This document shows, in pieces, positions 16,079 through 24,709 of a stretch of DNA of 40,666 bases (position 1 is its first letter; every line of letters begins with the position of its first letter). This DNA is from Pseudomonadota bacterium (GTDB lineage Bacteria > Desulfobacterota > Desulfovibrionia > Desulfovibrionales > Desulfovibrionaceae), in assembly GCA_023390395.1 (NCBI GenBank), contig JAEWCY010000021.1, positions 1-40,666 on the forward strand. The letters run 5' to 3'. The translations under genes and the position numbers were made by a program. The notes under the pieces are model-generated. The model was not told the DNA's origin, searched no databases, and saw only the letters and a list, made by a program, of their open reading frames with translations.

Positions 16079-16155
16079 TGGCGCGCCCGGAGAGATTCGA
16101 ACTCCCGGCCTGCGGATTCGAAGTCCGACGCTCTATCCGGCTGAGCTACGGGCGC
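16079..16155 (-). tRNA. tRNA-Arg (anticodon UCG), CCA encoded
   Basis: A 77-base cloverleaf on the minus strand: acceptor GCGCCCG / CGGGCGC, D arm GCTC / GAGC, anticodon loop CTTCGAA giving UCG (reads CGA codons), T arm with TTCGAAT, discriminator G and encoded CCA. The first anticodon-stem pair looks mismatched (T-C), otherwise the fold is regular. Its 3' end faces the broken integrase, so it is the likely attachment site of the island to the left. Confidence 0.93.
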
Positions 16156-16315
16156 GCGGCCGAAACCTAAAGAGTCGTGGCCGTGCCCGTCAAGTCGGCG
16201 CATCGCCCGGGAACAGCCTTCGCCGAATCGTCGGTTGCAGCGCTGGCGAAAAAACAATACCCAGTTCTCAAGGGGCATCCCGCCCCACGACGCTTGCGGC
16301 ACCGGGAGCATCGCC

Positions 16316-16726
16316 ATGCGCTTTCTCATCGTGGATGACGATGAAAGCATCATCCTTTTTCTACGAACCTTTCTGTCCGCATACGCCGAGTGCCTGACCG
16401 CAAGCGACGGCCTGGAGGCCATGGCCGCCTTCGAGGCCGCCCTCGAAGAGGACAGGCCCATCACCGCCGTGTTCATGGACATCCTCATGCCCGGCATGGA
16501 CGGCAACGAGGTCGTCCAGGCCCTGCGCCGCATGGAAGAGGCCGCCGGCCCCAGGCAGCCCTTCAAGCTCATCATGATCTCGGTGCTCACGGACACCAGG
16601 AACGTCAGCGAGTCCTTCTTCCATGGCCGCGCCGACGCCTACCTGCCCAAGCCCCTGCGCCGGGAGGTGCTGCTTTCGGAGCTGGCCAAGCTCGGCCTCA
16701 TCGACGCCCCGGTGCTGCCGCTGTAA
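16316..16726 (+). CDS. Single-domain response regulator (CheY-like receiver)
   Basis: A 136-residue stand-alone receiver: MRFLIVDDDESI at the N-terminus gives the acidic cluster, the phosphoacceptor Asp lies in AVFMDILMPGMDG (~57), and the conserved Lys in YLPKPLRRE (~111). No output domain follows, so it would act by protein contact, as in phosphorelays or motility control. I chose ATG 16316, preceded by GGGAG, since the receiver fold begins there; the frame is open further upstream without homology. It runs toward the HDOD gene on the other strand. Confidence 0.88.
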   Translation: MRFLIVDDDESIILFLRTFLSAYAECLTASDGLEAMAAFEAALEEDRPITAVFMDILMPGMDGNEVVQALRRMEEAAGPRQPFKLIMISVLTDTRNVSESFFHGRADAYLPKPLRREVLLSELAKLGLIDAPVLPL

Positions 16727-16828
16727 CCTGGGCCGAAGCGTCTCCCGGGGACGCCCCTTGCGCGGCGCTCCCCACCGGAGAGGGCTCGGAGGTTCGGGCC
16801 TGCCGCTGTTCAAGGCGGCCGCTGCGGA

Positions 16829-18118
16829 CTAGCGCCGTCTGGGCGTGGCCGGCGGCTCGGGCGCGACGTTGTTCTGCGTGGCGAAGAAGGCCCCACTCCA
16901 GGCCATGGCTTCGCTGGCGCAGGCCTTGACCGCTTCCAGATCGAAGCCCAGGTTTTGCGTCAGCTCCTCCAGGCGCGCCCAGTCCGCATCCTCGATGCAG
17001 CCCACCAGTTCGAGCAGCGGCTCGTATTCGCTTTGGGCTTCGCGCCGCAGCGCCGCCTTGAGCTTCTCCTCCAGGGGCAAAAGCTCCGTCACCTTGGCCA
17101 TGGGCATGCCGAGAATGGCGTCGAGGAGGGAAAAAAGCCCCAGCAGAAAGAGCGATCCCGGGTTGAAGTCCCAATAGTCGTAGCGGGTGGCCACCTGCTC
17201 CAGGAAACGCGCCCGCTCCAGGGACAGTTCGGCCAGTTCGCGCGGCATGTCCCCGTGCTGGGACATGTCGGCCAGCAGCACGGCCCGCAGCCAGTTGCGC
17301 ATCTTCACCGACCCCAGGATCATGATGGCCTGCCGGATGGACTGGATCTTCTGGGGGAAGCCGAAGGCGGCGGAATTGAGGTAGGACAGCAGCCGGAAGC
17401 TCACGGACACGTCCGAGGAGATGGCCTCGGCCAGGGCGTCCACGTCCGGGTCCTCGGCCTCGATCAGGCGCATGAGATTGAACCGGCTCATCTGGTGGGA
17501 GGTGAACTTGCGCTCGGCCAGCACCTCGGGCTCCTTGAAAAAACGCCCCTGGAACAGGGTGAAGCCGGCGTTTTTGAGCGCCTCGAACTGTTCGAGCCCC
17601 TGGACCCGGGAGGCCAGCAGCATGACCTTGCGGCCCTTGGTCCGGTCCAGGAAGTCGCGGGGACCGGCCCCGGCCCCGGCATCGAAGCACAGGACGTCGG
17701 CCAGGCGCGCCAGCTCCGGCACGGCGGCCATGCCCGGGCCGTCTTCCAGGGCCAGGATGTAGCCGTCGGCGCGCAGCTGCGCGGCCGCGGCCACCACCGC
17801 CTCGGGCGAGCTCACCGGGCCCACGGCCTTGACCACCCCGTGCTGGGGCGGCAGGGCGTAGGGGGCCTTGGCGAGAAGCCCTGCCTCGTCGAAGGGGGCC
17901 ACGACCTTCTTGCCGCGCTCCACGGCGTGCTGCACGCCCATGTACGACGACGAGGCCAGGGAGTCGGCCACGTGCTCGCGGTCGGCGAAGCAGGTCAGGG
18001 CGGCGCAGGCGTCGTTGCCGCCCTGTATCTCGTAGCCCCACAGCTTGCGCTTGACGTCGAAAAGGGCCTGCTTGGTGAAGAAGAAAGGCGTGGCGCTGGT
18101 CGCGTCCTGTGCGTTCAT
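16829..18118 (-). CDS. EAL-HDOD (YuxH-type) signalling protein with degenerate EAL
   Basis: A 429-residue protein. Residues ~10-195 have the shape of an EAL domain (FFTKQALFDVKRKLWGYEI at the start, LALEDGP in place of the DDFG strand, GRFF near the end). The catalytic EAL and metal-binding acidic residues are not seen, so it should not cut c-di-GMP. Residues ~205-400 are an HDOD domain (LAEAISSDVSVSFRLLSYLN ... IRQAIMILGSVKMRNWL), which lacks the HD catalytic pair and usually mediates protein contacts. The short region after 400 is unassigned. Start ATG 18118 is chosen because homology begins at once; the open frame extends 30 codons upstream. Likely a c-di-GMP-linked or motility regulator, with function inferred from family only. 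Confidence 0.85.
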   Translation of the reverse strand: MNAQDATSATPFFFTKQALFDVKRKLWGYEIQGGNDACAALTCFADREHVADSLASSSYMGVQHAVERGKKVVAPFDEAGLLAKAPYALPPQHGVVKAVGPVSSPEAVVAAAAQLRADGYILALEDGPGMAAVPELARLADVLCFDAGAGAGPRDFLDRTKGRKVMLLASRVQGLEQFEALKNAGFTLFQGRFFKEPEVLAERKFTSHQMSRFNLMRLIEAEDPDVDALAEAISSDVSVSFRLLSYLNSAAFGFPQKIQSIRQAIMILGSVKMRNWLRAVLLADMSQHGDMPRELAELSLERARFLEQVATRYDYWDFNPGSLFLLGLFSLLDAILGMPMAKVTELLPLEEKLKAALRREAQSEYEPLLELVGCIEDADWARLEELTQNLGFDLEAVKACASEAMAWSGAFFATQNNVAPEPPATPRRR

Positions 18119-18260
18119 GGCGCATTCCCGGGTTGGCTGTTCTTCGGGGGGTGAGCCTGGACGTCCCGAGTCTGCCGCGATCATGCCCGAGGCGGGGCGC
18201 ATTGACAACCGGTCCGGGGCGTTTTCCCCCGCGTCGGGCCCGGTCGCCTCCCGGCGAACG

Positions 18261-19661
18261 TCAGGCTTCCGGGGCGGCCGCCGGCAGGGTGAAGGTGAAA
18301 AAGCTCCCCTTGCCCGGCGCGCTTTGCACGTCGATGCCGCCGCCGTGGGCGAAGAGCACGGCCCGCACCAGGGACAGGCCCAGGCCCAGGCCGCGCTGGG
18401 AGCGGCTCTTGTCCGCCCGGTACAGGCGGTCGAAGATGCGCGGGATGTCGTCGGCGCTTATCCCCTCGCCGGTGTCGGCCACGCGCACCGTCACGGCCCC
18501 GCCCTCGCGCCAGGCCGAGACGTCCACCCGGCCGCCCGGGGGCGTGTACTTGACGGCGTTGTCCAGGAGATTGCCGAGCACCTGGCGCATCCGGTCGGCG
18601 TCGGCCGTCACCGGCAGCCGGTCCATGGGGGCCACGGCGAGGATCACGCCCTTTTCCTCGGCCACGTACTGGTAGATCTCCACCATCTCGGCCACGAGCC
18701 CGGCCATGTCCGCCCGGCCGAGATGCAGGCGCATGGCCCCGGTCTCGGCCTCGGAGATGTCCATGAGGATGCCGAGCATGGACACCATGCGCCGGGTCTC
18801 CTCGGCGCAGTCGAGCAGGGCCTCGCGCAGGGATTCGGCGTCGTTTTTGGTGGAAGCGGCCATTTCCACGGCGGCCAGGCTGCGGGTGGCCGGGGTGCGC
18901 AGGTCGTGGGCCACGTTGTCGAGCGCTTCGCGCATGCCGGCGATCAGGCTCTTGATCTTGTCGAGCATGGCGTTGAAAAGGCGCGCCAGCTCGTTGAGCT
19001 CGTCGTCGGCCCCCTCGTCCGGCACCCGGGCGTCCATGCGGCCGGTGTCGATGGCCCGCACGGTGTCGATGAGCGCCTGGATGGGCTTGAGCGTGCGCCG
19101 GGCCAGCAGAAAGCCCGCGGCCAGGCCCACCAGGGCCACCAGGGCCATGATGCCGGCGAAGATGACCCGGAACTGGCGCAGCAGCCGCTCGCGGTCGCTG
19201 GCGTCCTTGCCCATGTAGACCATGCCGCCGCCGGGCAGGCTGCGGCAGGCCAGTTCGATGAGGCCGTCGCCGTCGGGCCGGGGCAGAAACGCCCACTGGA
19301 TGCCCGGGCCCAGGTCGCGGGGCAGCTCGGCGGGCAGGGGGGCGGCGTCCGTGGGCGCGATCTGGGTCAGGGGCCGGCCGTCGGGGTCGTCCAGGCGCAG
19401 GTAGTATTCGTCGGAGTCGAAGTCCTCCCGCTCCATGCGCACGAACTCCACCAGGGCGGGCAGGCCGCGCTTGAGGGCGATGGAGGCGTATTCCCGCACC
19501 TTTTGCGCCATGGCCAGACGGTCGCCGTCGCGCACGGCGTCGGAGAGCAGCGAATAGGCCAGCAGGAAAAGGATCAGGGCGCTCGAGATGAAGATCAGGG
19601 AGTACTGGGCGGTCAGGCGGAAGGTGGTCGAACGGAAAAAGGCCCTACTCCTTAAGGACAT
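18261..19661 (-). CDS. Sensor histidine kinase (HAMP, HisKA, HATPase)
   Basis: A 466-residue inner-membrane kinase. One helix at ~20-42 (LIFISSALILFLLAYSLL), a periplasmic sensor of ~125 residues, a second helix at ~168-190 (IFAGIMALVALVGLAAGFLL), a HAMP linker (RRTLKPIQALIDTVRAID), the phospho-His box DNVAHDLRTPATR (~250) and an ATPase domain (NLLDNAVKYTPPGG, DTGEGIS, GLGLGLSLVRAV). The arrangement resembles heavy-metal/envelope-stress kinases of the CusS type, but the signal cannot be read. It starts 17 bases inside the upstream response regulator gene, whose AAGGAG end serves as its ribosome site, so the pair is translationally coupled. Confidence 0.92.
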   Translation of the reverse strand: MSLRSRAFFRSTTFRLTAQYSLIFISSALILFLLAYSLLSDAVRDGDRLAMAQKVREYASIALKRGLPALVEFVRMEREDFDSDEYYLRLDDPDGRPLTQIAPTDAAPLPAELPRDLGPGIQWAFLPRPDGDGLIELACRSLPGGGMVYMGKDASDRERLLRQFRVIFAGIMALVALVGLAAGFLLARRTLKPIQALIDTVRAIDTGRMDARVPDEGADDELNELARLFNAMLDKIKSLIAGMREALDNVAHDLRTPATRSLAAVEMAASTKNDAESLREALLDCAEETRRMVSMLGILMDISEAETGAMRLHLGRADMAGLVAEMVEIYQYVAEEKGVILAVAPMDRLPVTADADRMRQVLGNLLDNAVKYTPPGGRVDVSAWREGGAVTVRVADTGEGISADDIPRIFDRLYRADKSRSQRGLGLGLSLVRAVLFAHGGGIDVQSAPGKGSFFTFTLPAAAPEA

Positions 19662-20316
19662 ATCCGACCCCGCGCAGGGTCTGCAGCATCTTCTTCTCCC
19701 AGTCCCTGTCGATCTTGTTGCGCAGCCGGCACACCAGCACGTCCACCAGGTTGGTCTGGGGATCGAAATGGTAGTCCCAGACGTGCTCCATGATCATGGT
19801 CTTGGAGAGCACCTTGCCGGGATTGCGCATGAAATACTCGAGCAGCGCGAATTCCCTGGGCTGGAGCTGCACCGCGGTCTCGCCCCGGCGCACCTCGCGG
19901 GTGAGCAGGTTCATGGACAGCTCGCCCACGGTCAGGCGGGTGGGTTCGGACACGCTGGAGGAGCGGCGGATGAGCGCCTGGACCCGGGCCAGCAGTTCGG
20001 AGAAGGAGAAGGGCTTGGACAGGTAGTCGTCGCTGCCGGTCTCCAGGCCCCGCACCCGGTCCTCCACGGAACGCTTGGCCGAGAGGATGATGATGGGCGT
20101 GTTGATGCCGCGCCGGCGCAGCTCCTCGATGACCTTGAGGCCGTCGAGGCCCGGCAGCATCACGTCGATGACGGCCACGGCGTAGGGCTCGGTGGCGGCC
20201 AGGTGCAGGCCGTCCACGCCGTTGGCGGCGTGGTCCACGGCAAAACCGCTCTGGCGCAGTCCGCCGATGATGAAAGAAGCGATTTTCTCGTCGTCCTCGA
20301 CGAGCAGAATCCGCAT
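19645..20316 (-). CDS. OmpR/PhoB-family response regulator
   Basis: A 223-residue regulator: receiver MRILLVEDDEKIASF, phosphoacceptor Asp in AVIDVMLPGLDG (~51), Lys in YLSKPFSF (~101), followed by a winged-helix DNA-binding domain (~125-223; LLEYFMRNPGKVLSK ... NLVDVLVCRLRNKID ... LRGVGYVLKE). It is the partner of the kinase whose start overlaps its stop. I start it at ATG 20316, with AGGAA upstream, because the receiver begins immediately; upstream codons lack homology. It is transcribed away from the small exported peptide at 20676, so the region between may contain its own binding sites. Confidence 0.93.
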   Translation of the reverse strand: MRILLVEDDEKIASFIIGGLRQSGFAVDHAANGVDGLHLAATEPYAVAVIDVMLPGLDGLKVIEELRRRGINTPIIILSAKRSVEDRVRGLETGSDDYLSKPFSFSELLARVQALIRRSSSVSEPTRLTVGELSMNLLTREVRRGETAVQLQPREFALLEYFMRNPGKVLSKTMIMEHVWDYHFDPQTNLVDVLVCRLRNKIDRDWEKKMLQTLRGVGYVLKE

Positions 20317-20675
20317 GGGCCGTGTTTCCTTTCGCCTGTCGCCCTCGGGCCGGCGGCCAGCTGCCTGTGTCTTTTGGTGCGCGGTGTACATGTAACGCCT
20401 CATAAGGTCCAGGGGGGTTGGGCGCTACGGATTTTCCCTGTTTTTCATATCTGTCATTAACTGGCAAGGTTGTTGTAAAGGCACGAAATGGCGGGGCTTT
20501 TGTATTTCATGTTTGTAATGGAAGGGTAAGAGGCCGGAAAGGGGTAGGGGCATAGACCCCAAAGCGTCGGCCGGGGGGGAACCATCCGGACGACACGGGG
20601 GAACGGCCCGTGTGGGACGGGCCCTGTAGGCCGGGGGACTGGCCAGGACAAATTACCGCTCAAGGAGCCCATATC
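20317..20675. other. Divergent intergenic region with shared promoters
   Basis: About 360 bases between the minus-strand regulator and the plus-strand exported peptide. The part at ~20440-20530 is AT-richer than its surroundings and is the likely promoter zone for both directions. I saw no convincing -35/-10 pair, no direct repeat of OmpR type and no gene. Confidence 0.4.
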
Positions 20676-20843
20676 ATGAAGAAGATCGTCATTTTCACCG
20701 TCATTTCCTGCCTGCTCGCCACCTCCATGGCCTTCGCCGGCACCAAGAAGAAAAAGAAAAAGACCACCAAGGCCGACAGCTACTCCGTGGTCGAGATCCT
20801 GAAGGCCAAGAAGAAGAACAAGAAGGCCACTCCGGCCCAGTAG
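20676..20843 (+). CDS. Small lysine-rich exported peptide
   Basis: A 55-residue product. Residues 1-21 form a clear Sec signal peptide (MKKIVIFTVISCLLATSMAFA). The predicted mature part is only 34 residues, 13 of them Lys, in two basic tracts around a short hydrophobic/acidic middle (SYSVVEIL). AAGGAG ten bases upstream supports the start, and a strong terminator follows 20 bases after the stop, so this is a free-standing gene. I do not recognise the family. It could bind an anionic partner such as nucleic acid, lipopolysaccharide or polysaccharide, but that is only charge-based inference. It lies opposite the OmpR-type regulator. Confidence 0.75.
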   Translation: MKKIVIFTVISCLLATSMAFAGTKKKKKKTTKADSYSVVEILKAKKKNKKATPAQ

Positions 20844-20863
20844 TTTCCGCCGACTCCAGTGTT

Positions 20864-20899
20864 GCGAAAGGCCGGGGCTTCTCCGGCCTTTCGCTTTTT
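20864..20899 (+). terminator. Rho-independent terminator after the small exported peptide
   Basis: GCGAAAGGCCGG (20864-20875) pairs perfectly over 12 bases with CCGGCCTTTCGC (20883-20894), loop of seven, followed by TTTTT. Confidence 0.92.
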
Positions 20900-21008
20900 C
20901 GGGCCGGGCCTTTGCGGCCGCGCGGCTTGACTTGGGACCGGGCATCGGCAAGGATGCAACGCCGGAAGCCTTCTGATGCCGCATCGCCTGAATTGTGGAG
21001 TCATCCCC

Positions 21009-21398
21009 ATGCTCGTCGCCGACCTCATGACCAGCCAGTTGCGCTGCCTGCGCGAAACGGACAGTCTGGCCGACGCCATGGCCGCCATGCAGGAGCTTTT
21101 TATCCGCCATGTCCCGGTCGTGGACGAGGCCGGGGGCCTCGTGGGGCTCGTCACCCAGCGCGACGTGCTGGCCATGGAGCACAGGAAGGAGCCGGTCACG
21201 CTCCTGCGGGACGTGATGCGCACGGATCTGGTCACCGTGACTCCGGACACGCCGCTGCGCGCCGCGGCCGAGACCATGATCTACAACAAGTTCGGTTGCC
21301 TGCCCGTGGTGCGGGAGGGCGAACTCGTCGGCATCATCACGGAAACCGATTTCCTCAAGCTGGCCATCTTTCCCCTCGCGCCCAGGCGCGGCGACTGA
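21009..21398 (+). CDS. Tandem CBS-domain protein
   Basis: A 129-residue protein made only of a CBS pair: first unit ~1-60 (VADLMTSQLRCLRETDSLADAM ... HVPVVDEAGGLVGLVTQRDVL), second ~67-125 (LRDVMRTDLVTVTPDTPLRAAAETM ... LPVVREGELVGIITETDFLK). CBS pairs bind adenosine nucleotides such as AMP, ATP or SAM and act as regulatory modules; here no catalytic domain is attached. ATG 21009 is chosen over 20976 because GTGGAG lies eight bases upstream and the CBS fold starts there. The next gene begins 43 bases after its stop in the same direction. Confidence 0.9.
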   Translation: MLVADLMTSQLRCLRETDSLADAMAAMQELFIRHVPVVDEAGGLVGLVTQRDVLAMEHRKEPVTLLRDVMRTDLVTVTPDTPLRAAAETMIYNKFGCLPVVREGELVGIITETDFLKLAIFPLAPRRGD

Positions 21399-21441
21399 TC
21401 GCGCCGGGGCCGACCCAAACCGCTACGGAGGGTGCCGCTCC

Positions 21442-21951
21442 ATGATCCGTTTCGGCGTTTTCCTGTTCGCCCTCGCCGCCGTCCTGCTGTCGCCGACCGC
21501 GGTGCCGACGCCGGCCCAGGCCGCCGGGCTCGAGCTTTCGCGCTACAAGGACCTGCGCAACGAATACATGAAGGTCACGGACATCAAGGAGCGGGAGCGC
21601 ACCGAGGAGCGCTACGTGCCCTCGGGCGGCAAGGTCACGCTGACGCGGGTGCCCTACAAGGAAGTGCTCGTCACGGCCGAGCTGCGGCAAAAGCCGCCCT
21701 CCAGCATGGACGCCATGTTCGGGACCAGCGACGCCCAGCCCTTCCTCAAGGTCTGCATGTCCCGCTTCGACGCGGCGGACAAGCTGATCGAGGAGGAGTG
21801 CCAGGGGCTGCGCTTCGAGAGCATGGTCAAGGGCAACATCGGCACGGCCATGTTCCGCGTGCCCGAGGACACGGCGCGCTACGAGTTCCGCATGGCCGAG
21901 GCCAAGGGCGACAAGGGCTCGGCCATCAAGCTGTGGTACCCCACCAACTGA
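21442..21951 (+). CDS. Exported protein of unknown function
   Basis: A 169-residue product with a Sec signal peptide (hydrophobic core FGVFLFALAAVLLSP, cleavage after AQA near residue 27). The mature part is mixed alpha/beta in appearance with two cysteines (in KVCMSRF and EEECQGLRF) that could form a disulfide. I do not recognise a family. CGGAGGGTGCC upstream supports the ATG. It may be co-transcribed with the CBS gene just before it. A perfect inverted repeat after the stop probably ends the unit. Confidence 0.75.
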   Translation: MIRFGVFLFALAAVLLSPTAVPTPAQAAGLELSRYKDLRNEYMKVTDIKERERTEERYVPSGGKVTLTRVPYKEVLVTAELRQKPPSSMDAMFGTSDAQPFLKVCMSRFDAADKLIEEECQGLRFESMVKGNIGTAMFRVPEDTARYEFRMAEAKGDKGSAIKLWYPTN

Positions 21952-22023
21952 GCCGACGCTCGGCGACATATCGGTTGCCTTCCAAAAGCACCCTGGATAT
22001 ACGGTTTTTTCATCGGGAGACAT

Positions 22024-22057
22024 GACGGGCCGCCGCGTCTTCGTGCCGCGGCCCGTC
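22024..22057 (+). terminator. Perfect 10-bp hairpin, terminator-like without T tract
   Basis: GACGGGCCGC (22024-22033) pairs with GCGGCCCGTC (22048-22057), loop of 14. It lies between two genes on the same strand. No T run follows, so it may be a weak or Rho-assisted terminator. Confidence 0.45.
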
Positions 22058-22086
22058 GCGTCCGGTCCCGACGCCAGGGGGTTTTC

Positions 22087-24516
22087 ATGACGCCGCCCCG
22101 CATCCTGGTCGTCGAGAAGGATCGCGCCGCCGCCGCCGCCCTGGCGGAGCGGCTTTGCGCGCACGGCTACGAAACGCTCGGCCCGGCCGCTTCCTGCCGC
22201 GAGGCTCTGGAGGCCGCCGACGCCCACCGGCCCGACCTGGCCGTCATGGACCTCGTGCTGGAAGGGGCCTGCGACGGCGCGGACGCGGCCGCGCTTTTGC
22301 GCGAAGGCCACGGCATCCCGGTCGTCCTGCTCTCCCGAAACGGCGAGGCCGCCCGCCTGGCCGAGGCCCGCAAGGCCGCCGTCGCCTGCTTGTTGCCCAA
22401 TCCCCCGGACAGTCAGGCCCTCATCGGAGCCATCGAGACGGCCCTGGCCGCGCGCCGCCTGGAAGCCGCCAGGCAGCGGCTCGAAGCCCGCAGCCGGGCC
22501 GTGTTCGCGGCCACGCCCACGGCCCTGCTCCTGCTCGAGCGCGACGGCGTAGTGGCGGACGCCAACCCGGCCGCCCACAAGCTTTTCGGCTGCGGCCGCG
22601 AGAGCCTCGCCGGCGCGGCCCTGGCCGGGCTGCTGGCCCCGGGCGAGGCCGGCGTCGCCGCCGCGCTCCTGGCCGCGGCCGGCGGCGGCGAGACGGGAAG
22701 AGCCGTGGCCAAGGGCATGCGCCTGGACGGAACGGCCTTTCCCGTGGCCCTGACGCTGGTGCCCCGGGTGAGCGAAGAGGACGAGCGGATGCTGCTCGAG
22801 GCCCGGGCCACGCGACAGCCCGGGGTGCGGCCGGACCTGCCGGAAATCGATCTGGAAGGCGCGCCCGAGGGGTTTTTCGTCATCGACGCCGAGGACCGGC
22901 TGCGCCTGGCCAACGCCGCCGCCGGCCACATCTTCGGCCTGTGCGGCGCGCCGCCGGCCGGCACGCCCCTGGAGGCGGCCCTGCCCGAGGAGCTGGCCGG
23001 GGCGCTTTCCCGCGACGCGGCCCGGGTCATCGCCTGGAACGAGCCGGTGCGCAAGGAAATGACCGTGGCCGTCGGCGGCGCGGACAAGACCCTGCTCGTG
23101 AGTCTCTTCCCCATGGGCCACGACGAGGCCTCGCGCATGGCCGCCGGACTGGTCACGGACATCACCGACCGCAAGCTCCTGGAAAGCCAGCTGGCCCACA
23201 TGGCCTTCCACGACCCGCTCACCGGCCTGCCCAACCGCAGCCTGTGCCTGGACCGCATCCGCCAGGCCATCGAACGGTCCAAGCGGCGCGACAACTACCA
23301 GTACGCCGTCATCTTCCTGGACCTCGACCGGTTCAAGGTCATCAACGACAGCCTGGGCCACCACATGGGCGACCGGCTCCTGGAGGGCGTGGCCAAGCGG
23401 TTGCGCGAATGCGTGCGCGGCCTGGACACCGTGGCGCGTCTGGGCGGCGACGAATTCGTGGTGCTGCTCGAGGAGACGGGCTCCTACCGGGAGATCGTGC
23501 GCATCGTCAAACGCATCCGCGCCGCCATCGGGGCCGTCTTTCCGCTGTGCGCCCACGACGTCCACGTTTCCTGCTCCATGGGCATCGTCATCAGCCCCTG
23601 CCTTTACGACAAGCCCGAGGAACTGCTGCGCAACGCCAACATCGCCCTGCACCGGGCCAAGTCCGAGGGCCGCAACCGCTTCAAGGTCTTCAACACCCGC
23701 ATGCTGGAGGACGCCATCCGGCTCATGGACCTGGAGAACGACCTGCGCCAGGCGCTTAAGCGCGGGGAATTCTTCCTGGACTACCAGCCCATCCTGGCCC
23801 TGCGCGACCGGCGGCTGACGGGCTTCGAGGCGCTGGTGCGCTGGCGGCGGCCGGGCCGGGGCGTGGCCTCGCCCATGGAATTCATCCCCGTGGCCGAGGA
23901 CACGGGCCTCATCGTGCCGCTGGGGGCCTGGGTGCTGCGGGAGGCCTGCCGGACCATGGCCGCCTGGCAGGAGGGCTTTCCCGAGTCCCGGGCCATGTCC
24001 ATGAGCGTCAACCTCTCGGCCAAGCAGCTGGCCCAGCCGACCATGGTCGAGGACGTGGCCCGCATCCTGCGCGAAACCGGCCTCGATCCCCACGCGCTCA
24101 AGCTCGAGATCACCGAAACGGTCATCATGGACAACCCCGAGGTGTCGATCCTGCGCCTAAAGCGTCTCAAGGAGCTCGGGGTGCGCCTGTCCGTGGACGA
24201 CTTCGGCACCGGCTATTCGTCCCTGTCCTATCTCCAGCGCTTCCCCATCGACACCCTCAAGGTGGACCGGGCCTTCGTCAGCGACATCGAGGCCAGCGAG
24301 AACCGCAAGATCGTGGGCGCGGTGGTGGCGCTGGCCCACAGCCTGGGCCTGGACGTGGTGGCCGAGGGCGTGGAGCTCGAGACCCAGTCCGACGTGCTCA
24401 CCGGCTTCGCCTGCGAGGCCGGGCAGGGGTTCCTTTTCTCCCGTCCGGTCTGCCGCGAGGACGTCGAGCGGATGCTGGAGCAGGGCGGCCAGCCGACGGC
24501 GTCCATCGTTCCGTAA
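22087..24516 (+). CDS. REC-PAS-PAS-GGDEF-EAL c-di-GMP turnover protein
   Basis: An 809-residue soluble protein. Residues 1-120 are a receiver with the phosphoacceptor Asp present (AVMDLVLEG), but the acidic pair is reduced to VEKD and the conserved Lys is Asn (LLPNPPD), so phosphorylation may be altered. PAS-like sensors lie at ~135-230 and ~258-360. The cyclase domain (~370-535) has an intact GGDEF at ~453 and an RxxD inhibitory site (RGLD) five residues before it. The phosphodiesterase domain (~550-800) keeps EAL (~581), the Asn-rich MSVNLSAKQL strand, EITET and DDFGTGYSS. Both activities therefore look possible, so the net effect on c-di-GMP cannot be read. No membrane helix is seen. A terminator-like hairpin follows. 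Confidence 0.93.
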   Translation: MTPPRILVVEKDRAAAAALAERLCAHGYETLGPAASCREALEAADAHRPDLAVMDLVLEGACDGADAAALLREGHGIPVVLLSRNGEAARLAEARKAAVACLLPNPPDSQALIGAIETALAARRLEAARQRLEARSRAVFAATPTALLLLERDGVVADANPAAHKLFGCGRESLAGAALAGLLAPGEAGVAAALLAAAGGGETGRAVAKGMRLDGTAFPVALTLVPRVSEEDERMLLEARATRQPGVRPDLPEIDLEGAPEGFFVIDAEDRLRLANAAAGHIFGLCGAPPAGTPLEAALPEELAGALSRDAARVIAWNEPVRKEMTVAVGGADKTLLVSLFPMGHDEASRMAAGLVTDITDRKLLESQLAHMAFHDPLTGLPNRSLCLDRIRQAIERSKRRDNYQYAVIFLDLDRFKVINDSLGHHMGDRLLEGVAKRLRECVRGLDTVARLGGDEFVVLLEETGSYREIVRIVKRIRAAIGAVFPLCAHDVHVSCSMGIVISPCLYDKPEELLRNANIALHRAKSEGRNRFKVFNTRMLEDAIRLMDLENDLRQALKRGEFFLDYQPILALRDRRLTGFEALVRWRRPGRGVASPMEFIPVAEDTGLIVPLGAWVLREACRTMAAWQEGFPESRAMSMSVNLSAKQLAQPTMVEDVARILRETGLDPHALKLEITETVIMDNPEVSILRLKRLKELGVRLSVDDFGTGYSSLSYLQRFPIDTLKVDRAFVSDIEASENRKIVGAVVALAHSLGLDVVAEGVELETQSDVLTGFACEAGQGFLFSRPVCREDVERMLEQGGQPTASIVP

Positions 24517-24562
24517 GCGACGCGCTTCCTTTCGACCGCAACGCCAACGCAAGGCCTCAGGC

Positions 24563-24590
24563 AACGCCCCCGGAGCGGGCGTTCTTTCTT
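24563..24590 (+). terminator. Terminator after the GGDEF-EAL gene
   Basis: AACGCCC (24563-24569) pairs with GGGCGTT (24577-24583), followed by CTTTCTT. The 24517-24811 gap otherwise contains the AT-rich leader of the chemoreceptor gene. Confidence 0.7.
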
Positions 24591-24709
24591 CATGGGGCAA
24601 GCAAGGCTGGCCAGACGCGCCGGCACGTCCGCTACGGATGCCGCTTGTCCAAGCGTGCGCATGGGGCAGTGTTCCTGCGAAGTTTCTTGTTTTTTAGCTA
24701 AGAAGGGTA

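Noticed and set aside
16235..16315. Upstream extension of the single-domain receiver from 16235
   Set aside because: The receiver fold begins at ATG 16316 with its own ribosome site; the extension shows no homology.
21355..24093. A 912-codon minus-strand frame opposite the GGDEF-EAL gene
   Set aside because: Reverse shadow of a high-GC gene with clear domains on the plus strand; it also crosses three real genes.
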